Shown: one piece after another, positions 52,724-60,752 of the stretch
Numbering within the stretch: position 1 is the stretch's first letter
How the letters are laid out: every line of letters begins with the position of its first letter
Origin: Gammaproteobacteria bacterium HGW-Gammaproteobacteria-15
Lineage (GTDB): Bacteria > Pseudomonadota > Gammaproteobacteria > Enterobacterales > Alteromonadaceae
DNA length: 64,000 nt
Assembly (NCBI GenBank): GCA_002840125.1
Contig: PGZF01000003.1
Span: 186,001 to 250,000, forward strand
Reading direction: 5' to 3'
The notes under the pieces: generated by a model
What the model saw: only the letters and a program-made list of their open reading frames with translations
Told to the model about the DNA's origin: nothing
Databases searched by the model: none
Translations under genes and position numbers: made by a program

Positions 52724-54799
52724 ATGAAGAAACTTACCTTAGCCGCCGCCTCTGTGGCGCTGGCGCTTGGCCTTACGGCGTGTAACAAACAGGACACCAC
52801 CCAAACTCAAACCCCGGCTGCTGCGGCTGTCGAAGCTAAAACAGCGCTGGTATCGGGCATTGATCAGCAATATTTTGACCCGGCGGTAAAATTCAGTGAA
52901 GACTTCTTCCTGGCCATTAACGGCAAATGGCTGGCTGAAACACCGATCCCGGCAGACAAAGCCTCTTATGGCTCGTTCCATATTTTGAACGACAATTCGC
53001 AGCAGGCAGTAAAAGCCATTATTGATGAAGTGGCGGCCCGCGCAGATTTAAAAGCTGGTTCAGATGAGCAAAAGCTGGGCAGCTTTTACAACAGTTTTAT
53101 GGATGAAACCACGATTGAAAAGCTGGGTTTAAGCCCGCTACAACCCCAATTGGATGCCATTCAAGCGGTAACAGATAAAAGCCAGTTAGCTGCGCTTTTT
53201 GCCAGCCTGCAACGCGATGGTGTGGCTATTCCGTTTGGCTGGTATGTTAATAACGACGCAAAAAACTCCAGTGAGTATGCGGTTTATCTGGGCCAGGGCG
53301 GTTTAGGCCTGCCAGATCGTGACTACTATTTTAAAGATGATGAAGCCTCAGTAAATATTATTAACCAGTACAAAGTGTACTTAACCGATATGTTTACCCT
53401 GGCAGGCAACACCGATGCCGCAGCGGCGGCCGAGCGCGTTTACGCGCTGGAAAAAGCCCTGGCAGAGCACCATTGGACCCGGCTGGAAAGCCGTAATGCC
53501 GACAAAACCTATAACAAAATGTCTGCCACTGAGCTTAACAGCAGCATGGGCAGCTTTGATTGGGCTGCGTTTGCCAGTGGTGCTAAGTTAAGCACGGTTA
53601 CAGATATTATTGTTAGCCAGCCGTCTTACTTTGAAGGTTTTAGCAAAGTGCTGGCAGACACTGATCTGCAAAGCTGGCAGGATTATTTAAGCATCAAAGC
53701 CATTAATGGCTATGCCGATAAATTAAGCAGTAACTTTGCCGAGCGCAAATTTGCCTTTTTCGGCACTACTTTAAGTGGTATTGAGCAACAGCAACCACGC
53801 TGGAAACGCGCGGTAGATGCCTCGGATCAGGTGTTGGGCGAGTTGACAGGTAAGCTGTATGTAGAGCGCCACTTTAAACCAGAAGCCAAAGCGCGGATGG
53901 AGCAACTGGTCGCTAACCTGATTAAAGCTTACGAAATATCCATTAAAGAACTGGAATGGATGACCGAAGAAACCAAAGTTGCCGCGCTGGAAAAACTCAG
54001 CACCTTTACGCCAAAAATTGGTTACCCGGATAAGTGGAAAGATTACTCAGCGCTGGAAATTAAAGCAGATGATTTAGTGGGTAACTTTATGCGCGCCAGC
54101 CACTGGGCGTATGACGACATGCTTAACAAGCTGGGCAAGCCAATCGACAAAGCCGAGTGGTTTATGACACCGCAAACGGTAAATGCCTATTACAACCCGG
54201 TAAACAACGAAATTGTGTTCCCGGCCGCTATTTTGCAACCGCCATTCTTTAATATGGAGGCTGACGACGCAGTAAACTACGGTGGTATTGGCGGCGTTAT
54301 CGGCCATGAAATTGGCCACGGTTTTGACGATCAGGGCGCCAAGTACGATGGCAACGGCAACTTACGTAACTGGTGGACAGAGCAGGACAAAGGCCAGTTC
54401 CAGGCGCGTGGTGCTAAGTTAATTGGCCAGTACAACCGTTTTGAGCCATTACCGGGCGTTAATGTAAACGGTGCCGTGGCGCTGGGTGAAAATATTGGTG
54501 ACTTAGGCGGTATGACAGTCGCGTTAAAAGCTTACCATTTGTCACTGGAAGGCAAAGACGCACCGGTGCTGGATGGTTTTACCGGTGAGCAGCGGTTTTT
54601 TATCAGCTGGGCACAGGTTTGGCGCACTAAGTTTCGTGAAGAAGCCTTGCGCCGTCAGTTAAGCACCGGGCCACATTCGCCGGCGCATTACCGGGTAATT
54701 GGTGTACTGCCGAATATTCCGCAGTTTTATACTGCCTTTGATATTAAAGAGGGCGATAAGATGTATTTACCGCCGGAGCAGCGCGTTAAGATCTGGTAA
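52724..54799 (+). CDS. pepO: M13-family metallopeptidase (neprilysin/PepO-like) lipoprotein
   Basis: 691 residues. Lipoprotein leader with LALGLTAC lipobox, so anchored to an envelope membrane facing the periplasm. Catalytic zinc motif GHEIGHGFDDQGAKYDG, the third ligand in ALGENIGDLGG, and substrate-binding NAYYNPVNNEIVFPAAIL are intact. C-terminal YLPPEQRVKIW is the usual end (Cys-Trp in neprilysin replaced). Degrades oligopeptides; precise role unknown. Followed by a good terminator. Confidence 0.92.
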   Translation: MKKLTLAAASVALALGLTACNKQDTTQTQTPAAAAVEAKTALVSGIDQQYFDPAVKFSEDFFLAINGKWLAETPIPADKASYGSFHILNDNSQQAVKAIIDEVAARADLKAGSDEQKLGSFYNSFMDETTIEKLGLSPLQPQLDAIQAVTDKSQLAALFASLQRDGVAIPFGWYVNNDAKNSSEYAVYLGQGGLGLPDRDYYFKDDEASVNIINQYKVYLTDMFTLAGNTDAAAAAERVYALEKALAEHHWTRLESRNADKTYNKMSATELNSSMGSFDWAAFASGAKLSTVTDIIVSQPSYFEGFSKVLADTDLQSWQDYLSIKAINGYADKLSSNFAERKFAFFGTTLSGIEQQQPRWKRAVDASDQVLGELTGKLYVERHFKPEAKARMEQLVANLIKAYEISIKELEWMTEETKVAALEKLSTFTPKIGYPDKWKDYSALEIKADDLVGNFMRASHWAYDDMLNKLGKPIDKAEWFMTPQTVNAYYNPVNNEIVFPAAILQPPFFNMEADDAVNYGGIGGVIGHEIGHGFDDQGAKYDGNGNLRNWWTEQDKGQFQARGAKLIGQYNRFEPLPGVNVNGAVALGENIGDLGGMTVALKAYHLSLEGKDAPVLDGFTGEQRFFISWAQVWRTKFREEALRRQLSTGPHSPAHYRVIGVLPNIPQFYTAFDIKEGDKMYLPPEQRVKIW

Positions 54800-54839
54800 C
54801 TGCAAATCCATTGGGTAATATTTTTCTGCTACACTGCAC

Positions 54840-54870
54840 AGGCTGAGTAGGTAACTGCTCGGCCTTTTTT
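54840..54870 (+). terminator. Terminator after the M13 peptidase gene
   Basis: AGGCTGAG pairs with CTCGGCCT (8 bp, one G-U) across a 10-nt loop, then TTTTT. It lies about 40 bp after the stop. Confidence 0.8.
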
Positions 54871-54907
54871 GTTTATTTGTAATAGGTAACTGAGTTTAGA
54901 CTGCCGG

Positions 54908-55051
54908 TTGCAATTCCCGCTCCGGCTCGCCACAGAACTATGTCGGTCTATCCTGCCCGACACCAGAGGCCAGCTGAAGCTGTTCAAATTCGTTCCTGAC
55001 GAATTTGTCGCCGGCTCAGACACTCTGTGGCGCCCGGCTCGGGATTCCAAC
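54908..55051. repeat. Large nested palindromic element (copy C)
   Basis: Outer imperfect arms at 54908-54935 and 55025-55051 (blocks TTG/CAA, CCGGCTCG, GCCACAG/CTGTGGC). Centre CAAATTCG-TTCCTGA-CGAATTTG (54985-55007). GCTCGCCACAG (54925-54935) and GGCTCAGACACTCTGT (55013-55028) recur inverted in copy D. Lies in the 460-bp gap between the M13 peptidase and acnB. Confidence 0.8.
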
Positions 55052-55128
55052 CTCTATTATAAGTAATGAGGTCTGACCACTATAATAAAGAATATATAAC
55101 ATCCGGTTTTATATTCACAGAATTTATA

Positions 55129-55213
55129 CCCACTATAAGTGGGGTGGTTAACGGCCTGATGTCAATCTGGCCCGAATTTTCATATAATTACGCCCATTCA
55201 TTTCAGTGAAATG
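55129..55213 (+). promoter_or_regulatory. acnB promoter region with two operator-like palindromes
   Basis: A perfect -10 TATAAT at 55183-55188 without a good -35 in register. CCCACT-ATA-AGTGGG (55129-55143) lies upstream, and CATTTCA-G-TGAAATG (55199-55213) lies just downstream where the transcript would begin. These are candidate operators for regulation of aconitase; the regulators are not identified. Confidence 0.4.
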
Positions 55214-55259
55214 ACGCCGCAGTAGCAAGACTGCCGGCAACGACCATGAGGATCATACT

Positions 55260-57857
55260 GTGCTACAACAATATCGCGAACATGTGGCCGAGCGCGCAGC
55301 GCAAGGTATCCCGCCAAAACCGCTCAATGCAGAGCAGGTAGCCGCCTTAGTTGAACTGTTAAAGAACCCGCCAAAAGGTGAAGAAGACACCTTAGTTGAT
55401 TTACTGGTAAACCGTGTACCACCGGGCGTAGATGAAGCAGCCTATGTTAAAGCCGGCTTTTTAGCCGCGCTGGCCAATGGCGAAGCAACAAGTAGCCTGA
55501 TCAGCGCCGAATATGCCACTGAGCTGTTAGGCACCATGATGGGCGGCTACAATATTCAGCCGTTAATCAGCCTGCTGGATAACGAAAAGTTAGCCCCGAT
55601 TGCCGCTAAAGCGCTGTCGCACACTTTACTGATTTTCGATGCCTTCCATGATGTTACCGAGAAAGCTGATGCCGGTAATGTGCATGCTAAGCAAGTGGTG
55701 CAAAGCTGGGCTGATGCGCAGTGGTTTGAAGCCAAACCAGCCTTAGCGGAAAAAATTACTGTTACCGTATTTAAAGTGTCGGGCGAAACCAACACTGATG
55801 ACTTATCACCAGCACCGGATGCCTGGTCACGGCCGGATATTCCGCTGCATGCATTAGCCATGCTGAAAAACGCCCGTGAAGGCATTAACCCGGATCAGCC
55901 GGGTACTGTAGGCCCAATAAAGCAGTTAGACGAGCTGAATAAAAAAGGCTTCCCGCTGGCCTATGTTGGCGACGTTGTAGGTACCGGTTCATCACGTAAA
56001 TCAGCTACTAACTCAGTGCTGTGGTTTATGGGTGATGATATCCCATACGTGCCAAACAAGCGCGGCGGTGGTTTTGTGCTGGGTGGCAAAATTGCCCCTA
56101 TCTTCTTTAACACTATGGAAGACTCAGGCGCACTGCCAATTGAAGTTGATGTGTCTAAGCTGGAAATGGGCGATGTGATCGACATTCTGCCGTTCGAAGG
56201 CAAGGTTGTGCGTCATGGCACTGCTGAAGTGCTGGCTGAATTTAGCCTGGCAACCGACGTATTAATTGACGAAGTGCGTGCCGGTGGCCGTATTCCGCTG
56301 ATTATCGGCCGTGGTTTAACTGACCGCGCACGTGAGTTTTTAGGCCTTAGCCACTCTGATAAATTCCGTCGTCCGCAAGCTAAAGCCGATTCCGGCAAAG
56401 GCTTTACGCTGGCGCAGAAAATGGTTGGTAAAGCTTGCGGCGTGAAAGGTGTGCGCCCTGGCACCTACTGTGAACCACGTATGACAACAGTGGGCTCGCA
56501 GGATACTACCGGCCCGATGACGCGTGATGAGTTAAAAGACTTAGCCTGTTTAGGCTTCTCGGCTGACTTAACCATGCAGTCGTTCTGCCACACCGCCGCT
56601 TATCCGAAGCCGGTTGACGTAGATACGCACCACACGCTGCCAGACTTTATTATGAACCGTGGCGGTGTATCGCTGCGCCCGGGCGATGGTATTATCCACA
56701 GCTGGTTAAACCGTATGTTACTGCCGGACACCGTAGGTACCGGTGGCGACTCGCACACCCGTTTCCCGATTGGTATTTCCTTCCCGGCCGGTTCTGGCTT
56801 AGTGGCCTTTGCGGCGGCTACCGGTGTTATGCCACTGGATATGCCAGAGTCTGTATTGGTGCGCTTTAAAGGTGAAATGCAGCCAGGTATTACCCTGCGT
56901 GACTTAGTGCATGCTATTCCGTACGTGGCCATTCAAAAAGGCTTGTTAACCGTAGATAAGAAAGGCAAGAAGAACATCTTCTCCGGCCGAATTCTGGAAA
57001 TCGAAGGCTTACCAAACTTAACGGTAGAGCAGGCGTTTGAGTTATCTGATGCGTCTGCCGAGCGTTCAGCTGCCGGTTGTACCATCAAGCTGTCAGATGC
57101 GTCTATTGCTGAGTACCTGGAATCAAACATTGTTATGCTGAAGTGGATGATTTCTGAAGGCTACGGCGATGTACGCACTATTGAGCGTCGTATTCAGGCT
57201 ATGCAGGCCTGGCTGAAAGATCCACAGCTGATGTCGGCCGATGCCGATGCTGAATACAGCGAAATTATCGAAATTGATCTGGCGGACATTAAAGAGCCGG
57301 TACTGTGTGCACCGAACGATCCGGACGATGCGCGCTTACTGTCTGATGTGGCTGGCGACAAGATCGACGAAGTGTTTATCGGTTCTTGTATGACCAACAT
57401 CGGCCACTTCCGTGCCGCTGGTAAGCTGCTGGATAAATACAAAGGCCAGCTGCCAACCCGTTTATGGATAGCGCCGCCAACCAAGATGGACCAGGCACAG
57501 TTAACTGAAGAAGGCTATTACAGCATTTTCGGTAAAGTAGGTGCCCGCACCGAAATGCCAGGCTGTTCGCTGTGTATGGGTAACCAGGCACGGGTAGCTG
57601 AAAATTCAACCGTAGTGTCTACCTCTACGCGTAACTTCCCAAACCGTTTAGGCCAGGGCGCAGACGTATACTTAGCTTCAGCTGAGCTGGCAGCAGTAGC
57701 CTCTATTATCGGCCGCTTGCCAACAGTAGCCGAGTATATGGAATACGCGAAGCAAATTGATGCTACCGCGGCCGATACCTACCGTTACCTGAATTTCCAC
57801 CGTATGCCGCAATACACCAAAAAAGCGGATAACGTGATTATTCAGCAAGCAGTGTAA
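55260..57857 (+). CDS. acnB: Aconitate hydratase B / 2-methylisocitrate dehydratase
   Basis: TCA-cycle [4Fe-4S] enzyme converting citrate to isocitrate. 865 residues, starting with GTG ([16 protein letters not shown]) after GAGGAT. The HEAT-like N-terminal domain and swivelling domain 4 placed near the N-terminus are typical of AcnB. Cluster ligands are in [10 protein letters not shown] and [13 protein letters not shown]. Followed by a terminator and yacL, the E. coli order. Confidence 0.97.
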   Translation: MLQQYREHVAERAAQGIPPKPLNAEQVAALVELLKNPPKGEEDTLVDLLVNRVPPGVDEAAYVKAGFLAALANGEATSSLISAEYATELLGTMMGGYNIQPLISLLDNEKLAPIAAKALSHTLLIFDAFHDVTEKADAGNVHAKQVVQSWADAQWFEAKPALAEKITVTVFKVSGETNTDDLSPAPDAWSRPDIPLHALAMLKNAREGINPDQPGTVGPIKQLDELNKKGFPLAYVGDVVGTGSSRKSATNSVLWFMGDDIPYVPNKRGGGFVLGGKIAPIFFNTMEDSGALPIEVDVSKLEMGDVIDILPFEGKVVRHGTAEVLAEFSLATDVLIDEVRAGGRIPLIIGRGLTDRAREFLGLSHSDKFRRPQAKADSGKGFTLAQKMVGKACGVKGVRPGTYCEPRMTTVGSQDTTGPMTRDELKDLACLGFSADLTMQSFCHTAAYPKPVDVDTHHTLPDFIMNRGGVSLRPGDGIIHSWLNRMLLPDTVGTGGDSHTRFPIGISFPAGSGLVAFAAATGVMPLDMPESVLVRFKGEMQPGITLRDLVHAIPYVAIQKGLLTVDKKGKKNIFSGRILEIEGLPNLTVEQAFELSDASAERSAAGCTIKLSDASIAEYLESNIVMLKWMISEGYGDVRTIERRIQAMQAWLKDPQLMSADADAEYSEIIEIDLADIKEPVLCAPNDPDDARLLSDVAGDKIDEVFIGSCMTNIGHFRAAGKLLDKYKGQLPTRLWIAPPTKMDQAQLTEEGYYSIFGKVGARTEMPGCSLCMGNQARVAENSTVVSTSTRNFPNRLGQGADVYLASAELAAVASIIGRLPTVAEYMEYAKQIDATAADTYRYLNFHRMPQYTKKADNVIIQQAV

Positions 57858-57873
57858 TAAGCCCTGCAATGCT

Positions 57874-57901
57874 AAAGGCCTGCCACTGCAGGCCTTTTTT
57901 C
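57874..57901 (+). terminator. Terminator after acnB
   Basis: AAAGGCCTGC-CACT-GCAGGCCTTT, perfect 10-bp stem followed by TTT. Strong rho-independent terminator. Confidence 0.9.
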
Positions 57902-57960
57902 TGCTCGCTAATATGCAGCTAACAGCTACAATTTTATGACCATCAAAGCTATAAACGTTC

Positions 57961-58110
57961 GGATGTAGTAACTTTGCGCAACCTTAGCGGGCCTGGATCT
58001 CTGACAGGGCGACACAGAGTGTCTGAGCCCTGCCGCCGGCAGTAGGGCGAGTTGCTGTGGCGAGCCTGACAGAGTATGCAGGCACGCTCGCGCACAAAGT
58101 TCCATCTACT
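57961..58110. repeat. Large nested palindromic element (copy D)
   Basis: Outer arms around GTAG...ACTTTG (57965-57976) and CAAAGT...CTAC (58095-58109). It shares ACAGAGTGTCTGAGCC (58014-58029) and CTGTGGCGAGC (58055-58065) with copy C in the opposite orientation, but lacks the CAAATTCG central hairpin. Lies between acnB and yacL. Confidence 0.65.
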
Positions 58111-58131
58111 GCTTAAACATGGAATAGAAGT

Positions 58132-58521
58132 ATGGAATACGACTTTATTTACGACCGCAATACGCTGCAGTTCAGCATTAAACTGGCAGCAGAGCATGAG
58201 GTATTGGGCCGCTTTTTACTGGACGAATTTGGCCAGCAGGCCGAGGCTTATACCGCCTTGTTGCAGCAATTGGGCACGCTTAAGCCGCACCAGAGTATGC
58301 AGTATCAGGGCAAAGAGTTTTTGCTGGAGGTGGAAAACGGCGAAGTTACCTTAAGCCATAACACGCTGTTTTACACCGGTACAGAGCAGTTGCCGCAGCG
58401 ACAACAAGATAAACTGGCCGATGACGATTTACAGTTGGACGAGCAGGGCATGAGTACACAATGCGGTCTGGAAGATTTACTAAAACTGCTGCGTGAATGG
58501 CAGCAGTTTCTGGCTGGCTGA
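58132..58521 (+). CDS. yacL: YacL family protein (UPF0231)
   Basis: 129 residues starting MEYDFIYDRNTLQFSIK, the family N-terminus, and ending with the LLKLLREWQQFL helix. Adjacent to acnB exactly as in E. coli. Function unknown. Confidence 0.9.
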   Translation: MEYDFIYDRNTLQFSIKLAAEHEVLGRFLLDEFGQQAEAYTALLQQLGTLKPHQSMQYQGKEFLLEVENGEVTLSHNTLFYTGTEQLPQRQQDKLADDDLQLDEQGMSTQCGLEDLLKLLREWQQFLAG

Positions 58522-58550
58522 ACCTGCGCTGAAACTGCACAGCGACAGGG

Positions 58551-58581
58551 AAAAAACGCACCGTTATGGTGCGTTTTTTTT
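58551..58581 (+). terminator. Terminator after yacL
   Basis: AAAAAACGCACC-GTTAT-GGTGCGTTTTTT with extra T residues; a 12-bp perfect stem. A-rich left arm may also serve the other strand. Confidence 0.9.
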
Positions 58582-58633
58582 CGTCTGCTATAACGATTTT
58601 AATGTAAGTTTTTGATAAATATTAAATAAATAA

Positions 58634-59035
<402 letters not shown>

Positions 59036-59047
59036 GGAGCTGTTATC

Positions 59048-60319
59048 ATGCAAGAGCAAATTTATCATTTACAGTATGCGATGGACACCTTTTACTTCCT
59101 GATCTGCGGGGTATTGGTGATGTGGATGGCGGCGGGCTTCTCTATGCTGGAAGCTGGTCTGGTACGGGCAAAAAATACTACCGAAATTCTGACTAAGAAC
59201 GTGGCGTTGTATTCTATTGCCTGCATTATGTATCTGGTATGTGGTTACGCCTTTATGTATGGCGGCGATTTTTTCTTAAGCGGTATCGGCGCTGTTGATG
59301 TTGACGCCACGCTAACCAGCTTTGCTGAACGTGAAGACGGTTTCACTGGCGCAGCTGTGTATTCTACTGCTTCTGACTTTTTCTTCCAGGTAGTGTTTGT
59401 GGCTACTGCTATGTCAATTGTGTCTGGTGCTGTGGCTGAACGGATGAAACTGTGGGCTTTTCTGGCATTTGCAGTAGTAATGACCGGTTTTATCTACCCG
59501 ATGGAAGGTTCATGGACCTGGGGCGGTAATGCGGTATTTGGTTTATACACCTTAGGCGACCTGGGTTTCTCTGACTTTGCCGGTTCAGGCATAGTGCATA
59601 TGGCTGGCGCTGCTGCCGCGCTTGCCGGAGTATTATTGTTGGGTGCGCGTAAAGGCAAATACAGCAAAGACGGTAAAGTAAATGCCATTCCGGGTGCCAA
59701 TATGCCGCTGGCAACACTGGGTACTCTGGTGCTGTGGATGGGCTGGTTTGGCTTTAACGGTGGCTCGGTTCTAAAACTGGGGGATATCAGCAACGCCAAT
59801 GCGGTCGCTGTAGTATTTCTTAACACCAATGCTGCAGCTGCTGCGGGCGCTATAGCGGCACTGGCGTTGTCGGTGGTGTTATTTCGCAAAGCAGATTTAA
59901 CCATGGCATTAAACGGTGCTTTGGCCGGCTTAGTGGCTATTACGGCTGAACCTTCTACCCCTACTGCACTGCAGGCAACCTTATTCGGTGCTATCGGTGG
60001 TGTGTTAGTGGTGGCGTCTATTATCGGTCTGGATAAGCTGAAAATTGATGATCCGGTAGGTGCGATCTCTGTGCACGGTACTGTGGGTATTTATGGCTTA
60101 TTGCTGGTGCCGTTAACTAACAGTGACAGCAGTTTCCTTGGCCAACTGATCGGTGGTGCAACCATTTTTGTCTGGGTATTCGGTTGCAGCCTGATTGTTT
60201 GGTATGTACTTAAACTGGTTTTGGGCATCCGCGTAAGCGAAGAAGCCGAGTATGAAGGCGTTGATGCCTCAGAGTGTGGAATTGAAGCCTACCCTGAGTT
60301 CGTTGCGTCGGTAAAGTAA
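59048..60319 (+). CDS. amtB: Ammonium transporter AmtB
   Basis: 423 residues with about eleven membrane spans. Amt signature DFAGSGIVHMAGAAAALAG and twin-His pore residues (His in IVHMAG and in VHGTVGIYG) are present. Trimeric ammonium channel regulated by GlnK. No cleavable signal peptide is obvious: the N-terminus MQEQIYHLQYAMDTFYFLICG leads directly into helix 1. Confidence 0.95.
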   Translation: MQEQIYHLQYAMDTFYFLICGVLVMWMAAGFSMLEAGLVRAKNTTEILTKNVALYSIACIMYLVCGYAFMYGGDFFLSGIGAVDVDATLTSFAEREDGFTGAAVYSTASDFFFQVVFVATAMSIVSGAVAERMKLWAFLAFAVVMTGFIYPMEGSWTWGGNAVFGLYTLGDLGFSDFAGSGIVHMAGAAAALAGVLLLGARKGKYSKDGKVNAIPGANMPLATLGTLVLWMGWFGFNGGSVLKLGDISNANAVAVVFLNTNAAAAAGAIAALALSVVLFRKADLTMALNGALAGLVAITAEPSTPTALQATLFGAIGGVLVVASIIGLDKLKIDDPVGAISVHGTVGIYGLLLVPLTNSDSSFLGQLIGGATIFVWVFGCSLIVWYVLKLVLGIRVSEEAEYEGVDASECGIEAYPEFVASVK

Positions 60320-60323
60320 GCAG

Positions 60324-60352
60324 CCTGGGAAGAGTTGGTGGAACTTCCCGGG
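60324..60352 (+). other. Hairpin and palindrome cluster after amtB
   Basis: CCTGGGAAG pairs with CTTCCCGGG across an 11-nt loop. GGTAGCGCTACC at 60379-60390 is a perfect 12-bp palindrome, and AGTTGGTGG (60333-60341) is nearly complementary to CCACCAAACT further on. Together they form a nested structure about 85 bp long, possibly another member of the intergenic element class though no core is shared. Confidence 0.45.
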
Positions 60353-60448
60353 AGCTAGTGAGCGATACGTTGCCAACAGGTAGCGCTACCGCGAACTGAA
60401 CGTCCCCACCAAACTACGTCTATCCTTGTCCTTTGTCTTTTTATCTGA

Positions 60449-60476
60449 CACCCCGTGCTTTATAGCGCGGGGTTTT
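60449..60476 (+). terminator. Terminator after amtB
   Basis: CCCCG ... CGGGG stem (with TGC/GCG extension) around a short AT loop, then TTTTTT. About 130 bp after the amtB stop. Confidence 0.75.
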
Positions 60477-60577
60477 TTATACTTTCTGCTGAACTTTTGG
60501 AAATCGCTTTCTAATTAAATTCTCTGTTAAATCATTTGCTTGTTTTTGCTGCTTTTAGTTTTAAGGAAAATAGTTTA

Positions 60578-60589
60578 GTAAACGTTTAC
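60578..60589. promoter_or_regulatory. LacI-family operator before the TonB-dependent receptor
   Basis: GTAAACGTTTAC is a perfect 12-bp palindrome with the central CG of LacI/GalR/PurR-type operators. It lies 164 bp before the receptor start. It suggests control by a sugar-responsive LacI-family repressor encoded elsewhere. Confidence 0.6.
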
Positions 60590-60752
60590 CTTGTGTGTTA
60601 TAAATTCTGCCGCCATACATGGTCCGGCATTATCAGGCGATCAGTATTAAGCATGTCCGGGTGAGTCATGCTTAAACCTCTGCTATCTCCTGCAGCCTCC
60701 AGCAACCGGCAACAGATAAAACAATAACAAGTTGTATCGACAGGGGTAGGAA

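Noticed and set aside
57961-58110. tRNA or structured RNA gene between acnB and yacL
   Set aside because: The folding potential is explained by the palindromic element shared with 54.9 kb; no cloverleaf or anticodon pattern. No rRNA or tRNA gene was recognised in the window.
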